This document shows, piece by piece, positions 1-8,817 of a DNA stretch of 60,268 nucleotides. A model generated the notes under the pieces. It was given only the letters and a program-made list of their open reading frames with translations. It was not told the origin of the DNA and did no database searches. The position numbers and the translations under genes were made by a program. Within the stretch, counting starts at the first letter, position 1, and each line of letters starts with the position of its first letter. Source of the DNA: an uncultured Prevotella sp. (lineage in GTDB: Bacteria; Bacteroidota; Bacteroidia; Bacteroidales; Bacteroidaceae). The stretch covers positions 1-60,268 of the forward strand of contig URER01000008.1 of assembly GCA_900547005.1 (NCBI GenBank), given 5' to 3'.

Positions 1-200
1 AATACCATTTTAGGTATGGAGTCTTCACTTTGACAGGAGACAGACAATACCATTTTAGGTATGGAGTCTTCACTTTGACAGGAGACAGACAATACCATTT
101 TAGGTATGGAGTCTTCACTTTGACAGGAGACAGACAATACCATTTTAGGTATGGAGTCTTCACTTTGACAGGAGACAGACAATACCATTTCAGGTAATGG
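1..200. repeat. 45-bp tandem repeat array
   Basis: Four essentially identical 45-bp units start at 1, 46, 91 and 136, followed by a decayed fifth unit from 181. Each begins AATACCATTTTAGGTAT, which contains inverted arms (ATACC/GGTAT), and ends GGAGACAGAC. The array touches the window edge and may continue upstream. No coding sequence is visible in 1-279. Such perfect copies suggest recent slippage, so copy number may vary between strains. Confidence 0.95.
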
Positions 201-279
201 ATTCTTCGTTCTTCACTCTTCCCTCTTCACTTCCATATATCCAAGCATAGCGTTCCAACGACAAAAATAAGAATAATAA

Positions 280-768
280 ATGGGAATGAGACAGAAACGG
301 GGCAATAATTTCATACTTATGGCTTGTGTTCTGATGCTTGCAATCATCTGTTTCCTGAGCGTCTACCGCCCGATGGTGTTCGACAGGGAACGCGGCGAAC
401 GCGAACTGGCCGTGAAAACACGCCTCATGAAGATACGGCAGGCGCAGGAACGGTTCCGCAAAGCCACGGGGACATACACCGGAAGTTTTGCCACGCTCGT
501 AAAGAAAGGCTATATGGCCGACTCTTTGCAGTATATCCCGTATTCTGACGGTGAACGGTTCAGCCTCAGCGCAACGACCGTCATCACGAAGTCGGGACAA
601 CAGATGCCGCTCATGGAGTGTGGCGCGCAATATCAGCAGTACCTTAACGGGCTCGATGAAAACAGCATAGCAAACCTCGTGGAGGCCGCAAACGAAGCGG
701 GATTATACCCGGGACTGAAAATAGGAGACCTTATAACACCAAACAATAATGCCGGAAACTGGGAATAG
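280..768 (+). CDS. pseudopilin-like (GspG-type) membrane-anchored protein
   Basis: This 162-residue protein has one N-terminal hydrophobic segment (about residues 11-29) followed by a helix and the phrase IRQAQERFRKATGTYTGSF, leading into LVKKGYM. That pattern (helix, short Tyr/Gly loop, conserved KGY) is typical of type II secretion pseudopilins of the GspG kind. The usual prepilin peptidase motif (G-F/Y-T-L-x-E) is absent, so it may be a single-pass membrane protein with a pilin-like periplasmic domain. It overlaps the next gene by 20 nt, which suggests co-translation with the DUF3822 protein. The fold assignment is inferred from pattern; the function is unknown. Confidence 0.6.
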   Translation: MGMRQKRGNNFILMACVLMLAIICFLSVYRPMVFDRERGERELAVKTRLMKIRQAQERFRKATGTYTGSFATLVKKGYMADSLQYIPYSDGERFSLSATTVITKSGQQMPLMECGAQYQQYLNGLDENSIANLVEAANEAGLYPGLKIGDLITPNNNAGNWE

Positions 769-1573
769 AATACAAACGGACAACCGTATGCAACTTGTGA
801 TTCGCGTCGGGACAGACTCGCTTTCTGTCTCGGTGGGCAATCCGCAGGCCGAGAGAAACATCGTATATGAACCATATAACGCGAAGAGTGGCATCTCGAT
901 GGCAGCCAATCTGCGCGACGCTTTCAAGTCGCTGGAGCTGCTGATGAGTGGCTACCGCCGCGTGCTTGTGCTCGTAGACTCGCCCGTGATGCTTGTTCCA
1001 ATCGATGAGTTCAGCGAGAAGATTCTCTCATCGATGTATTCCCACACGTTCACGGACCACAAGAAGGACGAGATTCTGTACAGCATACTGCCCGATTTGA
1101 ATGTGGTGGCGGCGTTCGGAGTGAACAAAGACCTGAAAATGGTTATCGAGGACCACTTCAAGGAGATTCGTTTCATACCCGCATCTCAATCCGTCTGGCT
1201 GCATCTTTACCATCGCAGCTTCACGGGAACACGCTCGAAGTTGTTTGCCCACTTCCACGACAAGAAGGTGGATGTATTCAGTTACGCGAACAACAGATTC
1301 AAATTCTGCAACACCTTCAATGCAAAACACGCTCACGATGCGCTGTATTACATCCTCTACGCATGGCGGCAGTTGGGCTATAATGTGGATAACGACGAGA
1401 TACACGTATGCGGCGACATCGTGCATAAGGACTGGCTATTGGAGAATCTGCGCAAACACGTTACTCGGGCATACGCCATCAACCCCGTGGCCGACTTCAA
1501 CAGGGCCAGGGCGACGGCCATTCCGAACATCGAATACGACTTGTTGGCATTGCATCTGAGTGCCAATATTTGA
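749..1573 (+). CDS. DUF3822 family protein
   Basis: A soluble protein of 274 residues that matches the Bacteroidetes-restricted DUF3822 family, recognisable from the opening QLVIRVGTDSLSVSV and the middle LPDLNVVAAFGVNKDL. In Bacteroidales this family is regularly found directly before rsmD, as here. No enzymatic motif is obvious; the repeated beta-alpha pattern is compatible with an actin/ASKHA-like fold, but that is inference. The start at 749 overlaps the upstream gene; an ATG at 788 (MQLVIRV) is a reasonable alternative giving 261 residues. Confidence 0.75.
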   Translation: MPETGNRIQTDNRMQLVIRVGTDSLSVSVGNPQAERNIVYEPYNAKSGISMAANLRDAFKSLELLMSGYRRVLVLVDSPVMLVPIDEFSEKILSSMYSHTFTDHKKDEILYSILPDLNVVAAFGVNKDLKMVIEDHFKEIRFIPASQSVWLHLYHRSFTGTRSKLFAHFHDKKVDVFSYANNRFKFCNTFNAKHAHDALYYILYAWRQLGYNVDNDEIHVCGDIVHKDWLLENLRKHVTRAYAINPVADFNRARATAIPNIEYDLLALHLSANI

Positions 1574-1710
1574 CGGAAGGACATCGTCTTATCTACGGAA
1601 AAGATTGTCACCGGGGCTCCAAAAGATTATTATCGGGACACCGAAATCATTTATCAAGACACTGAAAATTATTTAGCAAGAAGCTAAAACATATTTATCA
1701 AGACACTGAT

Positions 1711-2244
1711 ATGAGAATAATAACAGGTTTATATAAAGGCCGGCACTTCGACATTCCACGCTCTTTCAAGGCACGTCCGACAACGGATTTCGCAAAAGAG
1801 AATATCTTTAACGTGCTGAACGGGTACATCGACTTTGAGGAAAGCACCGCGCTCGACCTCTTTGCAGGCACAGGCAGCATCTCGCTCGAAATGCTTTCGC
1901 GCGGTTGCCAGTCGGTGATTAGTGTGGAAAAAGACCGCGACCATGCAAATTTCATAGCCCAATGTATAAATAAGATAGGTGCAAAGAACCATGTGCTTGT
2001 GCGTGGTGATGTTTTCAGATTTATTAAATCGTGCAAGCAACAGTTTGATTTCATCTTCGCAGACCCGCCCTACGCGCTTCCCGATCTGGCCAAGATACCG
2101 GCTCTTGTGCGTGAGGCCGATATGCTGAAGCCCGGCGGCGTGTTCGTATTTGAGCACGGAAAGCAAAACGATTTCTCGTCGGAGGAAGGCTTTGTGGAGC
2201 ACCGCAGCTACGGCAGTGTGAACTTTTCAATATTCAAGAGTTAA
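1711..2244 (+). CDS. rsmD: 16S rRNA (guanine(966)-N2)-methyltransferase RsmD
   Basis: RsmD methylates N2 of G966 in 16S rRNA on the small subunit, using S-adenosylmethionine. The 177-residue length is normal for the family. The opening MRIITGLYKGR, the segment RPTTDFAKENIFNVL (22-36), the SAM-binding motif DLFAGTGS (49-56) and the catalytic DPPY (118-121) are all present and in order. It lies about 140 nt downstream of the DUF3822 gene, in the usual Bacteroidales arrangement, and ends convergently with the cardiolipin synthase gene 21 nt away. Confidence 0.95.
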   Translation: MRIITGLYKGRHFDIPRSFKARPTTDFAKENIFNVLNGYIDFEESTALDLFAGTGSISLEMLSRGCQSVISVEKDRDHANFIAQCINKIGAKNHVLVRGDVFRFIKSCKQQFDFIFADPPYALPDLAKIPALVREADMLKPGGVFVFEHGKQNDFSSEEGFVEHRSYGSVNFSIFKS

Positions 2245-2265
2245 GGGGAAGAGAAAAGAGAATTC

Positions 2266-3687
2266 TCACAACAGCGGCGAAAGAAGCCTGACAAGCGACT
2301 CCCAAAGTCTGCTGACGAACGGCTGGCGATGTATTTCGGTATCTTCATCGAGTAGCGTACTCTGCTTCAAATCATCCATAAAGACTTTTTTCAAGCGCAT
2401 GGCAAGCGGTTTGTCGTATATAAAAGCGTTTGCCTCGAAATTGTTTTCAAAGCTCCGGAAATCCACATTCGCCGAGCCACACGAAGCCAACGAATCATCA
2501 CAGACAAGCAGTTTGGAGTGGTTGAAGCCTGCCTCATACAGATAGACACGCACACCGGCTTCTGCAACATCCCTCAGATAAGTGCGTGAAGCCCATTCCA
2601 CGAATATGGCATCACCCTTCTTTGGCATCATCAGGCGCACGTCGATGTCGGCTTGTGCGGCCGTTCGCATTGCAAAAAGCACCGGCTCGGTAGGCAGGAA
2701 GTATGGTGTTTCGATATAGACATACTGCTTTGCCTCAAGCAAAATGCGCACATAGCCCTGTTCCAAGACCGGCCATTCGGTCATCGGACCGCCTAACACA
2801 ATCTGCATCAGACAGCCGTTGTGCTTCGTTTGCTGCTTCGGATAATACTTACGGTCGGTTATCTGCTCTCTGCTCAGAAAATACCAATCCACCAAGAATG
2901 CCCATTGCAGGCCATAAACAGCATTTCCCCGTATCCGCAAATGCGTATCACGCCACGCCTGTGAGTTCCTTCCATAAACGTAACGCATGGCAATGTTCAT
3001 GCCACCGATAAAGCCCGTTGTGCCGTCGAAGATGCAAATCTTGCGGTGGTTGCGGTAGTTCACCTTGCTGGTGAATGCCGGAAAGCGCACCGGCATGAAC
3101 GGATAGACCTTTATTCCCGCAGCCCTCATTCTGTCGAAGAAGCGGTTTTTCGTTTTCCAACTGCCCACGTCATCGTATATCATCCTCACTTCCACGCCCT
3201 CGCGAGCCTTGTCTATCAGCGCATCCGTAATGAGCCTGCCTAACGGGTCGTCATCGATGATATACGTATCGATGTGTATATGATTCTTGGCGCGCCCGAT
3301 TTCTTTGAGCAAAGCAAGGAAGAATGAATGTCCGTCGGTGTAGATGTCGGTCTCGTTGTCCTTGAACGGCAACGCGTATGTCTGGTTAGAGAATTGATTT
3401 ATTATGAAACGGTATTTCTCCGGGATAATCAGGTCATGCTGTTCCACATATCCCAGCATTGTCCGCTTCGTGAGAATATCGGTCTTTTGTTGCGACATTT
3501 TCCTGTTGCGCCGCAAGTTTTGCCCGAAGAAGATATAGAGGATAATGCCCAAGACTGGTACAAACGAAAGCACGAGAAGCCATGCTATCGTCTTAGCAGG
3601 CTGGCGGTTGTCCATCAATACGGCCAACATTGCCAGCACAGCAAGTATCGTATATAGTACAAATACTATCCAGTGAACATATATCAT
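2266..3687 (-). CDS. cls: cardiolipin synthase (phospholipase D family)
   Basis: The enzyme joins two phosphatidylglycerol molecules to make cardiolipin and glycerol at the inner membrane. The 473-residue protein has two N-terminal membrane helices (about 4-25 and 33-55) and two phospholipase D HKD motifs: HRKICIFDG with H214, K216 and D221, and HSKLLVCDD with H390, K392 and D397. Each is followed by the expected Gly/Ser-rich stretch (TGFIGGMN; SCGSANVDFRSF). Length and architecture match bacterial ClsA/ClsB-type enzymes. Its start is 6 nt from the dnaG stop, so the two are probably co-transcribed. Confidence 0.93.
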   Translation of the reverse strand: MIYVHWIVFVLYTILAVLAMLAVLMDNRQPAKTIAWLLVLSFVPVLGIILYIFFGQNLRRNRKMSQQKTDILTKRTMLGYVEQHDLIIPEKYRFIINQFSNQTYALPFKDNETDIYTDGHSFFLALLKEIGRAKNHIHIDTYIIDDDPLGRLITDALIDKAREGVEVRMIYDDVGSWKTKNRFFDRMRAAGIKVYPFMPVRFPAFTSKVNYRNHRKICIFDGTTGFIGGMNIAMRYVYGRNSQAWRDTHLRIRGNAVYGLQWAFLVDWYFLSREQITDRKYYPKQQTKHNGCLMQIVLGGPMTEWPVLEQGYVRILLEAKQYVYIETPYFLPTEPVLFAMRTAAQADIDVRLMMPKKGDAIFVEWASRTYLRDVAEAGVRVYLYEAGFNHSKLLVCDDSLASCGSANVDFRSFENNFEANAFIYDKPLAMRLKKVFMDDLKQSTLLDEDTEIHRQPFVSRLWESLVRLLSPLL

Positions 3688-3693
3688 AATCTG

Positions 3694-5622
3694 TCAAACA
3701 ACAATATCATTTCCTAATTTGCGCGCAAGCAGGTTGCGTATGTCCTGCATTTTCTTTATCTCGCCCATCGTGTTCATCATCTGTTCCACGTTGCCCGCCA
3801 CCTGAGAGAGTTGCGCCCGCAGCTCTCTCAGTTTGTTCTCGACGTAGTCCATACGGAAATCAAGCACGAGATGTAGCACCCGGTTGCGCAATATCGTCTC
3901 GCTGTTGCGCAGTTGCAGACTCTCCGACAACTTAAATTCCTCGACGCTCATGGCCACAGCCACCGTGCTAACCTCTATGTCTGGGTGACGGGTGAAGTAC
4001 TCTTCTGCCTTGAAGCCCTCGTCAACGCTGTGTTCCACGGCCTCGGCCAAGATGCGGTTGTATAGGGGATTGGCAAAAGAAAGGTCGTCGAGACTGAGGT
4101 CATAACTGATATATTGCGCCACATTAAGACTTATCAGATTGCCCTCGGCATCCTCCACGTCGCGCATGATAATCTCGTCGCCATGACGGATAACCATCTG
4201 TATGAGCAAATCCTCGAGCTTTCGGGCCTGCTGCGATGGCGTGGCGCGCGACAGGGGCGACTGATGCGGAGCGGCATTCTGCTCACGCTCCATATCCTTG
4301 CGTTCCTGTTCGCGGTCGTTATAGATAAATCTGTTCATCGTGGCAATAAGCGTCTGTTCGGCCACTCCCGTACTGTTGGCACACTCGCGTATGTATGTGG
4401 CGCGCAGTATCTGGTCTTTTATCACCGAGATGCTCCTCACAATGGAGTTGATAGCCTCAGAACGCTTCGTCGGGTCGGTAACTCCGCGCAGCAGTTGGTT
4501 TATCTTGAACACGATGAAGTCGGTCCTGTTGTCCTCAATGTACTTGCGGAAATCGGCCGCGGTGTGCTTCCTTGCGAAGCTGTCGGGGTCGTCGCCGTCG
4601 GGCAGGAGCATCACCTTCACGTTCATGCCCTCGGCCAGCAGCATATCCGTTCCGCGCATGGCAGCGTGAATACCGGCCTCATCGCCATCGTAGAGCAGCA
4701 CTATATTATTTGTAAAACGGTGCAGGGTGCGAATCTGATGCACGCTGAGCGCAGTTCCGGAGTTGGCCACCACGTTCTCGATACCGCACTGGTGCATCGA
4801 TATAACATCGGTGTAGCCCTCCACCATATACACCAAATCGAGCTTTGCGATGGCTTTCTTAGCCTGATAGATGCCGTAGAGTTCGCGCTCCTTATGATAG
4901 ATTTCCGAGTCGGGCGAGTTCACATATTTCTGCTGAACACCCTTTGTGCGCGAATCAAGAAGCCGCCCTCCGAACGCCGTTATCTTACCGCTGATGCCCA
5001 GCCACGGGAACATCACGCGCCCACTGAACCGGTCGAGCAAATCGCCGTTGTCGCGTTGAAAGCACAGGCCGGTCTTCACGAGATATTCGTCCTTATATCC
5101 TGCTTTGCGGGCAGCCTTCGCCATAGCGTCGCGCGAGGCTGTGCAGAAGCCCAAACGGAACTTATTGATGATGTCATCACGGAATCCGCGCGAACGGAAG
5201 TACTGCATTCCTATCGCCACGCCGTCCACATCGTTGTGCAGTATATCCTCGAAATATTTCGCCGCCCACTCGTTCACGATGAGCATCGACTCGCGTTCGC
5301 TTTCCTGCCGTTTCTCCTCGGAGGTCAGCTCGCGTTCCTTTATCTCTATGTGATACTTATTGGCGAGCCAGCGCAGAGCCTCGGTATAGGTCATCTGCTC
5401 GTGCTTCATGAGGAAGTTCACCACATTGCCGGCCTCACCACACGCAAAACACTTATAGACTCCTTTCACCTGAGACACGGAAAACGACGGAGTGGTGTCG
5501 TCATGGAACGGGCACAAGCCCTTATAGCTCGTTCCGCGCTTGCGCAACGAGACAAATTCCGACACCACCTCAACGATGTCTGCCGCATCCATTATCTTGT
5601 CTATGGTCTGTCTGTCTATCAT
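3694..5622 (-). CDS. dnaG: DNA primase
   Basis: DnaG makes the RNA primers for DNA replication. From the chosen start (MIDRQTIDKIMDAADIV) the protein has 642 residues. The N-terminal zinc finger shows CPFH followed by CFAC; the central TOPRIM core shows the glutamate in VEGYTDV and the acidic pair in LLYDGDEAG; the C-terminal region should contact the helicase. The reading frame stays open 13 codons upstream to 5661, but a consensus promoter at 5632-5662 lies within that extension and family proteins begin at MID, so 5622 is preferred. The resulting 5' leader would be only about 5 nt. Confidence 0.93.
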   Translation of the reverse strand: MIDRQTIDKIMDAADIVEVVSEFVSLRKRGTSYKGLCPFHDDTTPSFSVSQVKGVYKCFACGEAGNVVNFLMKHEQMTYTEALRWLANKYHIEIKERELTSEEKRQESERESMLIVNEWAAKYFEDILHNDVDGVAIGMQYFRSRGFRDDIINKFRLGFCTASRDAMAKAARKAGYKDEYLVKTGLCFQRDNGDLLDRFSGRVMFPWLGISGKITAFGGRLLDSRTKGVQQKYVNSPDSEIYHKERELYGIYQAKKAIAKLDLVYMVEGYTDVISMHQCGIENVVANSGTALSVHQIRTLHRFTNNIVLLYDGDEAGIHAAMRGTDMLLAEGMNVKVMLLPDGDDPDSFARKHTAADFRKYIEDNRTDFIVFKINQLLRGVTDPTKRSEAINSIVRSISVIKDQILRATYIRECANSTGVAEQTLIATMNRFIYNDREQERKDMEREQNAAPHQSPLSRATPSQQARKLEDLLIQMVIRHGDEIIMRDVEDAEGNLISLNVAQYISYDLSLDDLSFANPLYNRILAEAVEHSVDEGFKAEEYFTRHPDIEVSTVAVAMSVEEFKLSESLQLRNSETILRNRVLHLVLDFRMDYVENKLRELRAQLSQVAGNVEQMMNTMGEIKKMQDIRNLLARKLGNDIVV

Positions 5623-5631
5623 ATACCCCGA

Positions 5632-5662
5632 CAAATATACAACTTTTTTCTGTATCGGCAAA
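5632..5662 (-). promoter_or_regulatory. Bacteroidetes-type promoter of dnaG
   Basis: Reading leftward: TTTG (5662-5659), 19 nt, TATATTTG (5639-5632). Both boxes match the Bacteroidetes consensus TTTG / TAnnTTTG. The predicted start of transcription, about 4-5 nt further, is almost at the dnaG ATG. Confidence 0.6.
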
Positions 5663-5841
5663 AGAATGTTTCGGGAAAGAGGAGAGAGTAAAGAGAGTAA
5701 AGAAGAGAGTTGAGAGAGAAATGCCTTTTAATTAGAGCAAAAAACATAAAATAAGAGGTTTAAGATTGTAAGGTGATAGTACGAAAAGCACATTTCACCT
5801 TAAAACCTTAAACCTTCAACCTCATAACCTCACGACCTAAC

Positions 5842-6741
5842 TTATACCAAATGCGGTATAAGGTCTTCGCGCTCGCCCGGCAACATATCGATGACCGGAA
5901 TCTCTACCATAGTGTAGCATCCCGGCTGCAAGCGCATCGTTGCACGAGCCACATTGACGAGTACCTGGGCCGTAAGAGCCGGGTTGTTGATGCTCATGTT
6001 GAATTCGAAACGCTGGTTCTGGGTTATACCGCTAACGCCCTTGCGCACCATATTCACGCCGTGGCCCATGTCGCGAACATCGTCTACCGACGGAACAGCA
6101 ATCACGTGGGTCTCATCGTTAGAGAAATACGGGTCGGCCTTAATCTCTTTCGTAACATCTTCGAGCGTAGCGCCGTCCTCAAGCTCCACATACACCATAC
6201 GGCGATGAATGCCTTCACCAAGCGGTATGGTCATTGAGAGAGCGTTCTTCACACCTTTCTTTGAACGCGCGCATACCGAGTGGCCCATCGACATACCCGG
6301 CCCGAAGTTGGTATAGCTGAGTCCTTTCGGCGCAAGGCTCTGCAAAAGGGTGCGCACGATAGAGTCCGAACCCGGATCCCAACCTGCGGCAATCACGCTC
6401 ACGCCATTGTTTTCCTTGCAGATAGGCATCATCTCGGTGCGATAATCGAGGATGGATGTGTGGATATCGAAGCTGTCGACGGTGTTTATTCCCTGCGGAA
6501 TTATGCTCTTGGCATACTCCGGACATGAACGTGTAGGCGTTGCGAGAATTGCCACATCAACGTCTTTCAGTTCCTTGATGTCCTTCACGACCTCGTAATC
6601 AGCCAACTCTGCCGGTTTGTTCTCTGCGCCATTGCGGCGCACCACACCTGCAATTTCGAAGTCTGCGGCAGCCTCAAGAGCCTGTATCGCATAACGTCCA
6701 ATGTTGCCGTAACCTACTACGGCTGCTCTGATTTTCTTCAT
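5842..6741 (-). CDS. ddh: meso-diaminopimelate dehydrogenase
   Basis: The enzyme converts tetrahydrodipicolinate, ammonia and NADPH directly to meso-diaminopimelate, a one-step branch to lysine and peptidoglycan. The 299-residue protein starts MKKIRAAVVGYGNIGRYA with the nucleotide-binding glycines GYGNIG, and contains DPGSDS and GPGMSMGHS, both typical of the substrate domain. The frame is open for 27 more codons upstream, but that part is lysine/asparagine rich and not family-like, so the ATG at 6741 is chosen. A -7 box TACTTTTG is visible leftward at 6879-6872, giving a leader of about 125 nt. Confidence 0.93.
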   Translation of the reverse strand: MKKIRAAVVGYGNIGRYAIQALEAAADFEIAGVVRRNGAENKPAELADYEVVKDIKELKDVDVAILATPTRSCPEYAKSIIPQGINTVDSFDIHTSILDYRTEMMPICKENNGVSVIAAGWDPGSDSIVRTLLQSLAPKGLSYTNFGPGMSMGHSVCARSKKGVKNALSMTIPLGEGIHRRMVYVELEDGATLEDVTKEIKADPYFSNDETHVIAVPSVDDVRDMGHGVNMVRKGVSGITQNQRFEFNMSINNPALTAQVLVNVARATMRLQPGCYTMVEIPVIDMLPGEREDLIPHLV

Positions 6742-7048
6742 TTGCCTTTTATCTTTTTGGTTATTATTCTGATTCTTGCGCACTTTCCGTGCGCCTTTCG
6801 GAACTAAATAAAGCGGAAACACGATTGTATTATCTCCTTACTTTTTACTCCCCACATTCTCTTTTCGGCTGCAAAAGTACAGCATTTATGCGAAATAGCT
6901 ATCATTTGTATAGACTTTTTAATAAAACAACGTCATTTTTTCGCCCAAATGGAGTTGTTTTTGCGGCTCACCCGACAAATCAAGAGGAGACAAAGAATCG
7001 CAATTCGAATTATCGGATGATGCCAATATTGTAGTATTCTATGTGTAA

Positions 7049-7169
7049 TATCAGAGTAATTCGGGTTTAGTACTCGAGTATCGGGGCTTTAGTACTCGAG
7101 TAATCCGGCCTAAATTACTCAAGTATTTCGGGCTTAGTACTGGAGTAATTCGGGCTTAGTACTGATGCG
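7049..7169. repeat. array of 22-bp-spaced palindromes (TACTCGAGTA type)
   Basis: The 612-bp gap between ddh and dacB holds no gene. It contains palindromes at 7049 (decayed), 7071 and 7093 (both TACTCGAGTA), 7116 (TACTCAAGTA), 7138 (TACTGGAGTA) and 7160 (decayed), spaced 22-23 bp apart and separated by ATTCGGGCTTAG-like linkers. The same unit recurs at 16725-16934. Confidence 0.9.
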
Positions 7170-7353
7170 ACCTTACTATGCCTGATTTTACTTCACACTT
7201 TTTCTTTATGCTTTCTGAATTACTTCACACGCTTTTGTAAATTTTCCTAACTCACTTTATAGCGTTATTCCAAGTTTACTGGATTACTTCACAGTCCAAA
7301 GGTACAGCAAATATTGTCTGAACTCCTGTCTACTGCCTGCTAAAGAAAAGGAA

Positions 7354-8676
7354 TTATCGGCACAGAATGGCGCAAACCTGGTCCTGAAAGTTGCGGCCCT
7401 CACGGCTGTTTCTTATGCCCTGATTTATTATCGAGAAACAGAGGCGGTGGCCGTTCTTGGCCGTGCAATAGCCGGCGAGGGCACTCACGCCCGTAACGGT
7501 GCCAGTCTTAGCGTGTACGTTGTTGTATGCGGCCGTACCTTTCATGCGCCTACGGAGCGTCCCGTCGACACCGGCAATAGGCATGGAATAGTATAACAGA
7601 CGGTAGATGTCTGAGTTATGGTAGGCATAACGCAGGAGCATAAGCTCTATCTCGGGCGTCTCATAATTATATAAGGAGAGACCCGATCCGTCGGCGGAAT
7701 GCGAGTCCTTGTCGGAAATGCCGGCCTTGCGGATGGTGGCGTCTATGCGCTGACGCGCCATTTTGGCGGTAGCATACCGTCCTCCCATCTTATGCGCAAT
7801 CTGATAGAACATCGCTTCGGCATAGAGATTGTCGCTCCGCTTCATCATCGGGCGCAATATTTCATTGATATGCCGCTCGCGTGAGCACAGCAGGACGGTG
7901 GTGCCGGCGGGCGGTGTGTGTATGGCGGTGGTGCCGGTGAGCACTATTCCACGTTCGGAAAGGCTGCGAAGGAGTTGCTCTCGGAAGTAGTCCTTACGAT
8001 TGAGGAGCAACGGAGAGAGTACGGGATTGTCGTCGTCCCAGCACCAACCGGAGCCGAGGCGATCCTTATCCTTAAAAGACAGGTCTGCATATAGGTTGCC
8101 CCTGATGGTGTCGATGCCTAAAGCGCGGATACTGTCGACAAACATTTTAAGGTCTTTTGAGTTGAACATAGGGTCCATTCCACCTATGCAGTAGATGTCG
8201 CCATGCAGGGTACGCGTACTGTCGACAACCGTTCCGCGGTATCTGAGTTCTGTTCTGAACTCATAATTCGTGCCGAGATAGTCGAGCGCCGCAACGGCCG
8301 TAACCATCTTCTGCGTAGAAGCGGGGCGCAAACGGAACTTTTCGTTATGGCTATATATAACCGAATCGGCATCCAAATCCCACACCATGAGTCCCACCTG
8401 GGTAGACTTGAAGAGCTTGCCGTCAAGCAGTTTGTCTATGCCTGCCTGTATATTCTGCGGCCAGGGCAGATCTACCGGCGCGGGAGCGGCCACCACAGTG
8501 TCGGCATCAAGGGTGTCGGCATCCGCCGCGTCGTCATTCAAAGCAGTGCTGTCAGCTTCTTCTACTATTATAAAAGAACTGTCGTCTTCGTCATGCTGAG
8601 CCATTGCTGGCATCACGACGAATGCTATAAGAAATGAAAAAAATACAGCTCTTACTATTGTAAAATGTAATTTCAT
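7354..8676 (-). CDS. dacB: D-alanyl-D-alanine carboxypeptidase/endopeptidase, PBP4 family (S13)
   Basis: A periplasmic penicillin-binding protein that trims or cleaves peptidoglycan cross-links. The 440-residue precursor has a signal peptide (about 1-26, ending AMA/Q). The three active-site motifs are SxxK (S120-K123 in STQKM), SDN (281-283) and KTG (390-392). Residues 29-62 form an Asp/Ala/Ser-rich acidic linker rather than a domain. A -7-like TATCTTTG lies just before the ATG (8690-8683), which would give a nearly leaderless mRNA, though no good -33 box accompanies it. It is divergent from nadB. Confidence 0.93.
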   Translation of the reverse strand: MKLHFTIVRAVFFSFLIAFVVMPAMAQHDEDDSSFIIVEEADSTALNDDAADADTLDADTVVAAPAPVDLPWPQNIQAGIDKLLDGKLFKSTQVGLMVWDLDADSVIYSHNEKFRLRPASTQKMVTAVAALDYLGTNYEFRTELRYRGTVVDSTRTLHGDIYCIGGMDPMFNSKDLKMFVDSIRALGIDTIRGNLYADLSFKDKDRLGSGWCWDDDNPVLSPLLLNRKDYFREQLLRSLSERGIVLTGTTAIHTPPAGTTVLLCSRERHINEILRPMMKRSDNLYAEAMFYQIAHKMGGRYATAKMARQRIDATIRKAGISDKDSHSADGSGLSLYNYETPEIELMLLRYAYHNSDIYRLLYYSMPIAGVDGTLRRRMKGTAAYNNVHAKTGTVTGVSALAGYCTAKNGHRLCFSIINQGIRNSREGRNFQDQVCAILCR

Positions 8677-8784
8677 GCTTGCAAAGATAGTCTAAATTCA
8701 CCAAACTCCTTTGCTTTTAGGTCTTAAATGCCGGTGTAACGGGAAAAAAAGGCAGTCTTTGCGTGCTCTGTTACATATTTTTTG

Positions 8785-8792
8785 TAATTTTG
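8785..8792 (+). promoter_or_regulatory. -7 promoter box of nadB
   Basis: TAATTTTG matches TAnnTTTG 26 nt before the nadB ATG. A TTTG at 8758-8761 lies 23 nt upstream, slightly further than the usual spacing, so this is a fair rather than strong match. Confidence 0.45.
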
Positions 8793-8817
8793 CGCTGATT
8801 ATAATCAAATAACCGTT

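Noticed and set aside
4114..5691. Long rightward ORF (525 codons) opposite dnaG
   Set aside because: It is the antisense shadow of dnaG; its composition (His/Val/Leu-rich) and lack of any family motif show it is not a gene.
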